41,471 nt of DNA from an uncultured Bdellovibrionales bacterium (lineage in GTDB: Bacteria > Bdellovibrionota > Bdellovibrionia > Bdellovibrionales > UBA1609). Location: the NCBI GenBank assembly GCA_938001965.1, contig CALLBC010000073.1, forward strand, positions 1 to 41,471. Direction: 5' to 3'. The notes under the pieces were generated by a model. It was not told where the DNA came from and ran no database searches. It saw nothing but the letters and a program-made list of their open reading frames with translations. The translations under genes and the position numbers were made by a program. Below, one piece after another: positions 32,842-40,892 of the stretch (the first letter of the stretch is position 1; every line of letters begins with the position of its first letter).

Positions 32842-33351
32842 TTAGTTTCTTCTTCGTCTTTGGCGGTTTAGGTTTTCATTATAAACTTGGCAAGATCTTG
32901 CATAAGACTTTAAGGACCAATGATCTATACGACCTTCATCTCTAATATAATTATTCACACATCTTTTCCCAGGGTTTTGCCTACAGGCTCTAGCAAAATC
33001 TAAAAGTGTATTTTTAGATCTAGTATGAGAGGCCTCATACAAAGCCTTTACACAAGCACTAGAGTAATTCGCCTCACAAGCCTTGGCATAGTCAGTAACG
33101 CTGTTTAAATCTGTTCTACCTAAAATAGATTGAACAAAGCTTGTACAAGATTCACCAAAGTTATTTACACAAGACCTAACAATATCTTGCATATCATTAA
33201 TGTCATCACCACGATTGGTTACATCTTTAATATAGTAAATACAGCTTAAATTATCGTTAATTGTTGGAATACATGTTCTTGGGTTTTCACAACTTGTTGC
33301 GCTGGCAGCTCCAGATAAAATTGTTGCAAATAAAACTAATAAGAACTTCAT
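32842..33351 (-). CDS. Exported Cys-rich protein with short repeats
   Basis: 169 residues with a signal peptide (MKFLLVLFATILSGAASA). Ten cysteines follow, in a repeating spacing: DIVRSCVNNFGESC, DYAKACEANYSSAC, DFARACRQNPGKRC, SYARSCQVYN. Each unit is about 35 residues and helical, reminiscent of Sel1-like repeats though not a clear match. The C-terminus is Arg-rich (NLNRQRRRRN). It begins 17 bases after scpB's stop on the same strand, so it may share the scpAB transcript although it is exported. Family unknown. Confidence 0.75.
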   Translation of the reverse strand: MKFLLVLFATILSGAASATSCENPRTCIPTINDNLSCIYYIKDVTNRGDDINDMQDIVRSCVNNFGESCTSFVQSILGRTDLNSVTDYAKACEANYSSACVKALYEASHTRSKNTLLDFARACRQNPGKRCVNNYIRDEGRIDHWSLKSYARSCQVYNENLNRQRRRRN

Positions 33352-33368
33352 AACACTACCTTTTTTGT

Positions 33369-34787
33369 TTAACCTAGAAAATCTAGGTCGTCTTTAAGAC
33401 TAGATACATCAACTTGGCCAATTTTCGTAGCCTCATCTTCTTCATTCACCATTTCAGTCACTTCTACTAACTCTTCGCCCTCAACTTCAGAAGCCTGTAC
33501 TTCTACAGTTCCATTTTCTTCAATCTCAGAAGTCTGCATTTCCACAGCTTCACTTTCAACAGCTTCAACCTCTGCAATGATTTCATCACCCATGTGTGAC
33601 GACTCTTCATCAGTTACCGGCTCTTCAACAAACACTTCTTCAGCCATTTCAAAGTCAACAGCAGCAACAACCTCTTCTTGAGAAGCTGCAACTTCCATAT
33701 TTTTATCACTAGAAATTTCTTCACTAGCTGCAGCCTCAACTTCTTCACCTTCATTAACCTCTGACTCTTCAGACGTTAAGTTTTCTGCTTCAGCAGCAAT
33801 TGCTAGTTTATATTTATCTAACCACTTAGCATCCTTTTTAGAAATTTCTTCACCAACAGTTAAGGCATCCTCTAAATCTTGTGCGCGCATAGCATCCCGT
33901 TCTTTTTTCTGACGTATCTTTTCTTGTTCGAAAAAGTCAGTGGAGGATGAAATCTCGGATAACTGATCCGTTATTTTACCTAACTCTTCTTCACTGTCAG
34001 AGTAAGAGATAATAGCCTCTTTAGATAGTTGCGTAGACAACTGATCTAAAGTTTCATTTTTCTCATGTTCTTCTTCTATACCTTCTGGCAATAATTCATC
34101 AATTTCTGATAGAGATGGTAATTCATTTAAATTTCTTAGACCAAAAATTTCTAAGAACTTACGGCTAGTGCCATACATCATTGGCTTACCTGGCAATTCA
34201 CTTTTACCGGCAAAGTTAACCATTCCACGATCCATTAAACCACGAAGAATATGCCCCGACTCAACACCACGGATCTCATCAACCTGAGACTTAATACAAG
34301 GTTGTTTATAAGCCACAATAGATAAAACTTCTAAGGCTGGTCCAGATAATTTAAACGAGCGACCTTTCACCATACGTTTAATAAATACCATATTGTCAGG
34401 CTTAGTTCGCAACTGATAACCACCAGTGGTTTCTTCTAAGGTCACACCTCTGTTACCACCAGCATATTCTATTTTTAAACTTTCTAAGTGCTTTTTAATT
34501 TTTGAGGAATCAACATTAGTGCCTTTAAAGATTTGCTTAAACACGCCAAGACCCTGTGGCTTATCAGTGGCAAATAGTACGCTCTCTAAAATAGACATCA
34601 CTTGTGTGTCATCAAGCTCTTCTAATTCTTCGACAGCTTCTGACTCAAAGTTATCTAACTCATCTGACTCAAGCTCACTGGCTTCTATAGACTCATCAGC
34701 CTCTATATCACTGCCTTCTAAAGCATCGTCCAACTCATTTCGCTCTAGTACTTCTTCACTTATGTTTTCCACTTCTGGATCCATCAT
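33369..34787 (-). CDS. scpB: Chromosome segregation protein ScpB with long acidic tails
   Basis: 472 residues, much longer than usual ScpB (about 190). The central winged-helix core at about residues 63-235 is clear: VMSILESVLFATDKPQGLGV, SGPALEVLSIVAYKQPCIKS, VDEIRGVESGHILRGLMDRG, MMYGTSRKFLEIFGLRNL. It is flanked by a 60-residue acidic N-terminus and a Glu/Ser-rich C-terminal tail of about 235 residues (EEVFVEEPVTDEESSH and similar). ScpB joins ScpA and the SMC ATPase in chromosome condensation. ATG 34787 overlaps scpA's stop (ATGA), so translation is coupled. SMC itself is not in the window. Confidence 0.93.
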   Translation of the reverse strand: MMDPEVENISEEVLERNELDDALEGSDIEADESIEASELESDELDNFESEAVEELEELDDTQVMSILESVLFATDKPQGLGVFKQIFKGTNVDSSKIKKHLESLKIEYAGGNRGVTLEETTGGYQLRTKPDNMVFIKRMVKGRSFKLSGPALEVLSIVAYKQPCIKSQVDEIRGVESGHILRGLMDRGMVNFAGKSELPGKPMMYGTSRKFLEIFGLRNLNELPSLSEIDELLPEGIEEEHEKNETLDQLSTQLSKEAIISYSDSEEELGKITDQLSEISSSTDFFEQEKIRQKKERDAMRAQDLEDALTVGEEISKKDAKWLDKYKLAIAAEAENLTSEESEVNEGEEVEAAASEEISSDKNMEVAASQEEVVAAVDFEMAEEVFVEEPVTDEESSHMGDEIIAEVEAVESEAVEMQTSEIEENGTVEVQASEVEGEELVEVTEMVNEEDEATKIGQVDVSSLKDDLDFLG

Positions 34788-35800
34788 AAAGTTTCATCCT
34801 TATTGGTCATTCTTAAAAGCTCTTCTTCTCTTTCAATATCTTCATCACTTGCAATTTCTTCTGGCATTGGCTCATCTTGTGGCTGAGCCTGAACCACTTT
34901 GACCTCATGGTTAAAACTTGGCTCTTCACTTTCAACAGCACCTGCTTCTTCATCACTTTCTTCAAAGTTAAGGCTCACTGCTTCAGTCTCGTTATTGTCA
35001 AACAAACTGGCTTGAACACCACCGGCCTCAGTGCCAGTTTCATAATCTTCAACACGCTCTAAAGCATTATCATCAATATTCTTCAAAGTGGTAACATGGA
35101 TTTCACTGAGTGCCTCAGCCTGAAAAAGGGATACGAAACCAACTTTTGCAAGCTCGAGCATGGATAAGAATGTAATTAATACTTGGTTCTGCCTATAAGT
35201 GCCTGTCACATCAATAAGCTCATAAAACTTCACAGTCCTTCCCATGACTAAGCGTTCTTTTAACTCTATTACACGCTCAGAGATAGACTGAAGTTCTTTC
35301 ATTACATTATGAACTGTTTTCTTCATGTTCTTAATACTCCAGCGATAAGCTGCGATTAATGAAAATAAAGGATTGTCTTCAATAACGATTTCTTCTTCTG
35401 GGCGATACTCATTTAAATTTTCTCTGGCTCCACGCAACCAAACATCCCTACCCACTAAAGCGCGGTCATAGAGTTTACCTGAGGCCTCTTTGTACTTTTG
35501 ATACTCTAAAAGTTTTTGCACTAACTCTTTACGTGGATCTTCAACTTCGATCTCTTCACCGTTATCATCATAGTTTGGTAAAAGCATTTTAGATTTAATA
35601 TGAATTAAAGTGGCTGCCATTGCTATAAACTCACCGGCAACCTCAAGGTCTAACTTTTTCATTACTTTAATATATGACAAGTACTGACCAGTAATATGGT
35701 GAACATTGATATCAAAGATATCCATTTCTTCTTTACGAATCAGATGAAGTAAAAGACCTAAGGGACCTTCAAATTTTTCTAGTTGTATATGTAAGCTCAA
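34784..35800 (-). CDS. scpA: Segregation and condensation protein ScpA
   Basis: 338 residues from a TTG start at 35800 preceded by AGAGGAAG (4-base spacer). Kleisin N-terminus: IQLEKFEGPLGLLLHLIRKE, then FDINVHHITGQYLSYIKV, then AGEFIAMAATLIHIKSKMLLP. A helical linker and the C-terminal winged helix follow (ITFLSMLELAKVGFVSLFQ, about 210-240). An acidic extension of about 95 residues (EESDEEAGAVESEEPSF and similar) lengthens the protein over the usual 240-260. It bridges SMC heads with ScpB. It overlaps scpB by four bases. Confidence 0.95.
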   Translation of the reverse strand: MSLHIQLEKFEGPLGLLLHLIRKEEMDIFDINVHHITGQYLSYIKVMKKLDLEVAGEFIAMAATLIHIKSKMLLPNYDDNGEEIEVEDPRKELVQKLLEYQKYKEASGKLYDRALVGRDVWLRGARENLNEYRPEEEIVIEDNPLFSLIAAYRWSIKNMKKTVHNVMKELQSISERVIELKERLVMGRTVKFYELIDVTGTYRQNQVLITFLSMLELAKVGFVSLFQAEALSEIHVTTLKNIDDNALERVEDYETGTEAGGVQASLFDNNETEAVSLNFEESDEEAGAVESEEPSFNHEVKVVQAQPQDEPMPEEIASDEDIEREEELLRMTNKDETL

Positions 35801-35969
35801 TGTTCTTCCTCTTGGCCCATATGGGCTAAGGTCTATTCAATCAAGCTGGGCCCTAATGATCAACAAAAAGCTTCCAAAAAAGAAGTCATGCGTCAAACAT
35901 TAAAAGCTCATAATCTTAGTAAGTTACAAAGCCTATATGAAGTTCATAGTAATCCTGCTTAAGGCTTAC
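35801..35969. promoter_or_regulatory. scpA upstream region with a 12-bp palindrome
   Basis: 169 bases between the M50 protease gene and scpA. A perfect palindrome GCCCATATGGGC (35815-35826) lies directly upstream of scpA's Shine-Dalgarno and could be an operator. No gene is supported here; a 24-codon plus-strand ORF at its end has no coding character. Confidence 0.4.
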
Positions 35970-36632
35970 TCAGCTAAATAAGTTTATAACCCCACGAATG
36001 AGGCTACTTTGCATATATTGAATAGGAGCGGCCAGGTATTTAAACCCACCGCCAATAAAGAAAACTAATAAAACTATCTGTAAGGTCCCTTGATTATCTT
36101 CTAGGGCTCTATTCCAAGATTCCGGTATAAAGCGCTGTAAAACCTTACCCCCGTCTAAAGGGTGCAATGGAATCATATTAAAAATAGCTAATAGGATATT
36201 AAAAAATATAAATATATCAAAGAACCTCATGAAGGTTTGTTGAGTAGTTGGGTCCTTAATGTAACTCACTCCCACAACCATAATAACAGCACCGACCACA
36301 GCTAATAAAACATTTGATAAGGGCCCAGCAAAAGCCACCCAAAACATGTCAGTTCTTGGATTTTTTAAATTTCTTGGGTTCACAGGAACTGGCTTTGCCC
36401 AACCAAAAAGAGGAGCACCAGTAACAATAGCAAAAATTGGAAGTACAATTGTTCCAATTAAATCAGCATGAGCAATGGGGTTCATTGTTAAACGCCCCAT
36501 ATGTTCAGCAGTGTCATCGCCAAATTTTTTAGCCATCCAACCATGGGCATACTCATGAAAACAAAGGGCAAATAAAAAGGCGGGAAAAAACATGGCCAAC
36601 TTAGGAATGGCGGTAGCAATATCAAAACTCAT
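35970..36632 (-). CDS. Site-2 protease family (M50) membrane metalloprotease
   Basis: 220 residues with about six membrane segments. The zinc-binding HEYAH (H26, E27, H30) lies in the first helix region (FALCFHEYAHGWMAKKFGD), and the third metal ligand comes in MIPLHPLDGGKVLQRF. GRLTMNPIAHADLIGT is typical of the short S2P-like (YwhC/RseP-like minimal) group. It cuts transmembrane segments of regulatory proteins; the substrate is unknown. The gene follows the B12-binding gene by three bases, so the two are cotranscribed. Confidence 0.93.
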   Translation of the reverse strand: MSFDIATAIPKLAMFFPAFLFALCFHEYAHGWMAKKFGDDTAEHMGRLTMNPIAHADLIGTIVLPIFAIVTGAPLFGWAKPVPVNPRNLKNPRTDMFWVAFAGPLSNVLLAVVGAVIMVVGVSYIKDPTTQQTFMRFFDIFIFFNILLAIFNMIPLHPLDGGKVLQRFIPESWNRALEDNQGTLQIVLLVFFIGGGFKYLAAPIQYMQSSLIRGVINLFS

Positions 36633-36635
36633 TAA

Positions 36636-37034
36636 CTAACCCCCTGCTTGAAGTATTTCTTTAACTTTAGAAACAATGGACGATAACTCAGAACCAGGCC
36701 CAAAAACAGCAGCCACGCCGTCCTTAATTAGCTGTTCGCCATCATCATCAGGAATAATTCCGCCCACAAAAATTGGAGAATCCATATCCTTAGTTTTCAT
36801 AATTTTTTGAACTTCTTTAACTAATGGCAAATGAGCCCCTGACAGCACAGATAAACCAATTATATCCACATCTTCTTGAAGGGCCGCCTGCACAATCATT
36901 TCTGGGGTTTGATGAAGGCCTGTATATATGACCTCAAACCCTGCATCACGAAGACCACGGGCAACTACCTTGGCTCCACGATCGTGACCATCCAAACCTG
37001 GCTTTGCAACTAATACTCTATAAATTTCACTCAT
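36636..37034 (-). CDS. Stand-alone cobalamin-binding domain (methylmalonyl-CoA mutase small subunit type)
   Basis: 132 residues, nothing but the B12-binding Rossmann domain. The base-off signature D-x-H-x-x-G is at D15/H17/G20 ([20 protein letters not shown]). [18 protein letters not shown] and [14 protein letters not shown] give the SxL and GG loops. This matches the separate small subunit of acyl-CoA mutases, which pairs with a catalytic alpha subunit carried elsewhere. No large subunit is in the window. It is divergent from the acyl-CoA dehydrogenase gene, consistent with branched-chain amino acid breakdown feeding propionyl/methylmalonyl-CoA. Confidence 0.93.
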   Translation of the reverse strand: MSEIYRVLVAKPGLDGHDRGAKVVARGLRDAGFEVIYTGLHQTPEMIVQAALQEDVDIIGLSVLSGAHLPLVKEVQKIMKTKDMDSPIFVGGIIPDDDGEQLIKDGVAAVFGPGSELSSIVSKVKEILQAGG

Positions 37035-37174
37035 AAAGCAGAGATTAACACTATTAAACTCTTTAAGCCTAGCCTCTTTTTAGATGCAGCATATTAATTA
37101 GGCAGTAAAGATTTTTTTTAGGTCTAGACCTACTTGAGGTTTTTACTTCAAAAAGGTAATTAGTACTGAACCAG

Positions 37175-37287
37175 TCATATTTTAGATTAATTCTTTATAC
37201 ATCTAAAACGAGTTCGGAGCGGAAGGCGAAGCCTGAGCACCGTATGTCTGAGCTTTTAGATGTATAAAGAATTAATCTAAAATATGA
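37175..37287. repeat. 113-bp long palindrome with perfect 34-bp arms
   Basis: Left arm 37175-37208 (starts TCATATTTTAGATTAATTCT) is the exact reverse complement of the right arm 37254-37287 over all 34 bases. The 45-base centre is much GC-richer and can fold again (CGG.GC...AGGC-GAA-GCCT..GC.CCG). It lies in the 294-base divergent gap, with its right edge 41 bases before the acyl-CoA dehydrogenase start. There is no U-tract on either side and no obvious target duplication. The rest of the gap shows nothing else. Confidence 0.95.
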
Positions 37288-37328
37288 CGGCCTTCAAACT
37301 ATCTTAACTCAATTTTTAAGGAGACTGT

Positions 37329-38480
37329 ATGTCTATCCCCGCACTGACACAACTAACTGAAGATGAACTGGCATTTAAAGAGGCCGTTAGACAATTTGCT
37401 GAAGGTGAAATTAAACCTTTAGTTACAAAAATGGATGAAGATGCAAAGTTAGATTCTGAGCTTGTTAAAAAACTATTTGAGATGGGCTTAATGGGCATTG
37501 AAACTCCTGAAGAATACGGTGGCGTTGGTAGTACTTTTACAATGGCTTGCTTAGCTGTTGAAGAACTGGGCCGCGTTGATGGATCAGTTAGTGTTATGGT
37601 GGACGTGCAAAACACACTAGTAACTAACGCCTTTATTCGCTGGGGCACAGAAGAACAAAAAAAGAAATACTTATCACAAATGGCCACAAGTAAAGTTGGT
37701 GCTTATGCATTAAGTGAAAGTGTAAGTGGTAGTGACGCTTTTGCACTTAAGCTTCGCGGTGAAGAAAAGGATGATCACTATGTATTAAACGGCCACAAGC
37801 TTTGGATCACAAATGCTGGAGAGGCTGAAATCTTTTTAGTTTTTGCAAATATTAACCCTGAGCTTGGCTATAAAGGTATTACTGCCTTTATTGTAGACCG
37901 TGACACTGAAGGTTTTAGCATTGGAAAAAAAGAAGACAAACTAGGAATTCGTGCAAGCTCCACTTGTGAGTTAATATTTGAAAACTGTAAAGTCCCTAAA
38001 GAAAATGTTATTGGCGAAGTTGGAAAAGGTTATAAAATTGCCATTGAAACTTTAAATGAAGGCCGTATTGGTATTGGTGCACAAATGCTAGGAATTGCTC
38101 AAGGCGCTTACGAGGCAACTCTTGAGTACATCAAAACTCGTGAGCAGTTTGGCAAACCAATTGGCAAATTCCAAGGGGTGCAGTTTCAGTTAGCTGAAAT
38201 GCGCACAATGCTTGAGGCATCAAGATTAATGGTTTACAACTCAGCAAGATTAAAAGACTCTGGCAAAGACTTTGTTGAAGAAGCCGCCATGGCAAAACTT
38301 TATTCGTCTCGAGTGGCCGAAAAAATCACATCTTTAGCCATTGATTTGTTTGGTGGAAATGGTTTTACCAAAGAATATCCAGTTGAAAAATTTTGGCGTG
38401 ACGCAAAGATTGGTCAAATTTACGAAGGAACATCGAATATGCAACTTCAAACAATTGCCAAATACGAAATGAGCAAATAG
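37329..38480 (+). CDS. Acyl-CoA dehydrogenase, short/branched-chain (ACADSB-like)
   Basis: 383 residues, the usual length. FAD enzyme that forms the alpha-beta double bond of acyl-CoA and passes electrons to ETF. YALSESVSGSDAFALKLRGE and HKLWITNAGEAEIFLVFANI are the FAD/substrate signatures. GIRASSTCELIFENCKVP and LNEGRIGIGAQMLGIAQGAYE follow. The catalytic base is E366 in IYEGTSNMQLQTIAKYEM, the C-terminal place used by short- and medium-chain enzymes. The whole sequence is close to mammalian 2-methyl branched-chain dehydrogenases (VDRDTEGFSIGK, PVEKFWRDAKIG). Isoleucine/valine breakdown is likely, butyryl-CoA possible. The AAGGAG ribosome-binding site is 7 bases before the ATG. Confidence 0.95.
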   Translation: MSIPALTQLTEDELAFKEAVRQFAEGEIKPLVTKMDEDAKLDSELVKKLFEMGLMGIETPEEYGGVGSTFTMACLAVEELGRVDGSVSVMVDVQNTLVTNAFIRWGTEEQKKKYLSQMATSKVGAYALSESVSGSDAFALKLRGEEKDDHYVLNGHKLWITNAGEAEIFLVFANINPELGYKGITAFIVDRDTEGFSIGKKEDKLGIRASSTCELIFENCKVPKENVIGEVGKGYKIAIETLNEGRIGIGAQMLGIAQGAYEATLEYIKTREQFGKPIGKFQGVQFQLAEMRTMLEASRLMVYNSARLKDSGKDFVEEAAMAKLYSSRVAEKITSLAIDLFGGNGFTKEYPVEKFWRDAKIGQIYEGTSNMQLQTIAKYEMSK

Positions 38481-38499
38481 TTATTTAGGATTAGTTTAA

Positions 38500-38535
38500 A
38501 ACTAAAAAAGCGGACTTAAAGTCCGCTTTTTTTAT
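38500..38535. terminator. Bidirectional rho-independent terminator
   Basis: Stem AAAAAGCGGAC (38505-38515) with GTCCGCTTTTT (38521-38531) and a short TTAAA loop, flanked by A- and T-runs. It separates convergent genes ending at 38480 and 38556. Confidence 0.92.
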
Positions 38536-38555
38536 TAAAATTCAATTTTTATAAT

Positions 38556-39341
38556 TTAGGCTGCATCTTCTTGTGGGTATGCCACTACGTCCTCTCCTTT
38601 TTCTTCTCTCTCTTCCTTTTTTTCCACTTCTTTAATGTTTCTTTTACATGGTCCTAAGTAAGTTGATACACTACTATTTGTTTTCAAACTAATGTTTTGT
38701 AGATGACGATCTATAAGACCTTGTTTCATACAAATAGTTCTTCCTTTATCAGGTGCACTAGATAATACACATAACATTACTCTTTTTTCTGCGGCTTCCT
38801 CTGACAATCCATTACGTAGATACTCAGCAACCATTTCCTGCTCTTCTGCATTAGAGCTTGCTTCTTTAGCTATGTCGCTATTTTGCTTAGCTAAACGTCT
38901 TTCTAATCTATTGCGCTTAGATCTTTTCTTTTTTCTTAACTTTTTCTTATCTTCTGAGGCAACTAAGTCTTGAGTATCAGGCTCTTCCATAATATCAAGC
39001 TCGCCATCCATTCCTTTTTTAGCATGCTTTTTCTTATTACACTTTTTCTTCTTTTTAATCTTCTTGGGCTTCTTTAAGCAGGCATACTTACTTGCCATAA
39101 CTTCATCACTAACAGCTTCTGCAATTGGCTCTTTTTCCTCAAGAACTTCATCAGCTTCCATCACTTCCATAACTGCTATTACTTCTTCTTCTGATGGCGT
39201 AGCATCTGCAACTTCTTGCTCTGTAACTTCTCCACTTTCAATTTTAGACAGTAAATCTTTACCACTACTAAAATCATTTTCATTACATGAAATAGTTAAC
39301 ATGCTCATTGCAATTATACTTACGATCAGAATCTTACTCAT
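38556..39341 (-). CDS. Lipoprotein with acidic and polybasic segments, paralogue of 40302
   Basis: 261 residues. Signal peptide ends LTISC (C19), then NENDFSSGKDLLSKIESGEV, an acidic helix to about residue 80. A Cys-Lys-rich block (YACLKKPKKIKKKKKCNKKK) and a second basic stretch (KKKLRKKKRSKRNRLERR) follow. A C-terminal module reads VMLCVLSSAPDKGRTICMKQ, LIDRHLQN, then YLGPCK. The N-terminal acidic helix and the C-terminal GR.xC...GPCK module match the 40302 gene, so the two arose by duplication. GGGAG precedes the ATG. Family not recognised. Confidence 0.75.
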   Translation of the reverse strand: MSKILIVSIIAMSMLTISCNENDFSSGKDLLSKIESGEVTEQEVADATPSEEEVIAVMEVMEADEVLEEKEPIAEAVSDEVMASKYACLKKPKKIKKKKKCNKKKHAKKGMDGELDIMEEPDTQDLVASEDKKKLRKKKRSKRNRLERRLAKQNSDIAKEASSNAEEQEMVAEYLRNGLSEEAAEKRVMLCVLSSAPDKGRTICMKQGLIDRHLQNISLKTNSSVSTYLGPCKRNIKEVEKKEEREEKGEDVVAYPQEDAA

Positions 39342-39640
39342 TTAAACTCCCAAGTTTAGTTACCATGAAGTATTGCAACAGCTGGGCCAGCTTAAAACAA
39401 AATAAACGGGGCTAAAGTAATGTTGTGTAAAGTCATTGAACAGTTCTGCTCAATAAATTTCCGCCTCACTTTGAGACTGACTTAAAGTGAAACAAAATCA
39501 CTAAAATAAGCAGGAATGCTGTAGATAAAGTCGACAGTACCAAAGACCTTACATCTATATATATAGGTATAGACTAATAGAGTTTCTTTAAGGCACCACA
39601 TTTAAATACCGATAAGAAATCACAATATAATGAGGTATTT
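39342..39640. promoter_or_regulatory. Divergent intergenic region with a sigma-28-like element
   Basis: 299 bases, no gene. TAAG (39589-39592), 15 bases, then ACCGATAA (39608-39615) is a 7/8 FliA-like -10 with an acceptable -35, placed about 25 bases before ATG 39641 with its GAGG ribosome-binding site. A 12-base palindrome CTATATATATAG lies at 39555-39566. Confidence 0.4.
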
Positions 39641-39889
39641 ATGAAACATATTCTACAAATTCTGGCTATTACCATTTCTGCAATCATTTTGGTTGCCTGC
39701 TCTGGTAAAGAAAAAAAGAAAATCTATCACCATAGCGAAGCCAATTATAAACGCATTGATCGCTACCCATCATCTGGTGAGCATGCACCACTTATGAAAA
39801 ACGTACTGGATCAAAACTTATATGATGCTTGCCGTAGAGAGCGCAGCGAACGCTATTGCAAAAGACGATTGGGCACCTGGAGACAATAA
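39641..39889 (+). CDS. Small lipoprotein
   Basis: 82 residues. Signal peptide with lipobox IILVACSG (C20), then a short, strongly basic mature part (KEKKKIYHHSEANYKRIDRY, then CRRERSERYCKRRLGTWRQ) with two cysteines that can form a disulfide. Ribosome-binding site GAGG lies 6 bases before the ATG. The stop is directly followed by the next lipoprotein gene (two bases). Family unknown. Confidence 0.75.
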   Translation: MKHILQILAITISAIILVACSGKEKKKIYHHSEANYKRIDRYPSSGEHAPLMKNVLDQNLYDACRRERSERYCKRRLGTWRQ

Positions 39890-39891
39890 CT

Positions 39892-40299
39892 ATGAAGTTT
39901 TTGTTAATACTAACTTTCCTATTTCTGACTATTTCTTGTAAAAATGAAACTGCATCGGTAGTTGCAAGCGAAAATAATCCTTTAAGAAAACCAACCTCAG
40001 ATTCAATGACAACCGAAATAATTGAGGGCGTGCTAGTTATAGATAGCTCAGGTAACCCTGAGCAATTGCGCCCTAGAATAGTGGAAGTTTTTTGTACTGA
40101 CGAACGATTATTAAACTTTATAGAAAAATCTATCGATACTTACAATAGCGATACAAATGCATTTATTGAAAGTGTTGAATCCTCAGAAAGTAATTTTGTG
40201 ATTAAACTTAGCGACAAAAAGAATAAGACCACTCAAGATATTAATATCCCTCAGCAAAGTTTATGCATTACAACTGTAATGAAAATTAAGAAGAGATAA
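39892..40299 (+). CDS. Lipoprotein of unknown function
   Basis: 135 residues from ATG 39892, preferred over an upstream ATG (39856) because GGAG lies 9 bases before it and the product then begins with a clean signal peptide MKFLLILTFLFLTISC (C16). The mature part is small and acidic, with two cysteines (EVFCTDERLLNFIE, QSLCITTVMKIKK). It starts two bases after the previous lipoprotein gene, so they form a pair. Family unknown. Confidence 0.7.
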   Translation: MKFLLILTFLFLTISCKNETASVVASENNPLRKPTSDSMTTEIIEGVLVIDSSGNPEQLRPRIVEVFCTDERLLNFIEKSIDTYNSDTNAFIESVESSESNFVIKLSDKKNKTTQDINIPQQSLCITTVMKIKKR

Positions 40300-40301
40300 C
40301 A

Positions 40302-40892
40302 CTACTTACATGGGCCCATATAACTAGTTCCACCTTCGGCTCTAGCATTATTAATATAATCTTCAAGCTCTGCTCTTGGTAAACACAGGCTTCTGCCATT
40401 GTTTTGCATACCCTTTTCAGCATGACAAACCATAAATTTATCAATTTTGTTATCTGGGTTTTCAACAATCACTTCTTCTTTATAAGTTCCACAATAGCCC
40501 ACTCTTATTTTGCCACCAAATTTATCTCGCACATACCCACCATAACTATCTCTTAAGTAGCAAGAATCACTTTCTTTAATAATAACTTTTTTTATTGGTG
40601 GTTTTTTTGCACATAAGTACATTTTAACTCTATCTATACTATTTCGTTTATCTGGGCTCATAACTTCTTCCACAGACTCTTTAACTTCAGGATCCATCAC
40701 TTCTGACATAACCTCTTCCATCTCTTCAACCTGCTCTTCGCTTGCCTCTACAGCTTCTATTTCTTCAACTGATAAATCGCCATTTTCTATTTTTTCAAGC
40801 ACAGACCCTGTACTAAACTCGGTTTCTTCACAGGCAGTGATTAAAGTGCTTAAACATATAATTAGAATTGTTATTAGAAAATTTGACCTCAT
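40302..40892 (-). CDS. Lipoprotein, paralogue of 38556
   Basis: 196 residues. Signal peptide ending TLITAC (C21), then EETEFSTGSVLEKIENGDLS, an acidic helix, and a Cys-rich module: MYLCAKKPPIKKV, DSCYLRDSYGG, VGYCGTYKEE, FMVCHAEKGMQNNGRSLCLP and GTSYMGPCK. The N-terminus (xFS(S/T)Gx2LxKIExGx(V/L)) and the C-terminus (GR(S/T)xC...Y(L/M)GPCK) repeat those of the 38556 gene, while the middle differs. AAGGGAT lies before the ATG. Confidence 0.75.
   Translation of the reverse strand: MRSNFLITILIICLSTLITACEETEFSTGSVLEKIENGDLSVEEIEAVEASEEQVEEMEEVMSEVMDPEVKESVEEVMSPDKRNSIDRVKMYLCAKKPPIKKVIIKESDSCYLRDSYGGYVRDKFGGKIRVGYCGTYKEEVIVENPDNKIDKFMVCHAEKGMQNNGRSLCLPRAELEDYINNARAEGGTSYMGPCK

Noticed and set aside
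35893-35961. 24-codon plus-strand ORF before the M50 gene end
   Set aside because: Too short, no ribosome-binding site, no coding character.
37175-37287. Invertible promoter switch
   Set aside because: Inverting only a 45-base centre between the arms is shorter than known switches, and no recombinase gene is nearby; I keep it as a palindrome.
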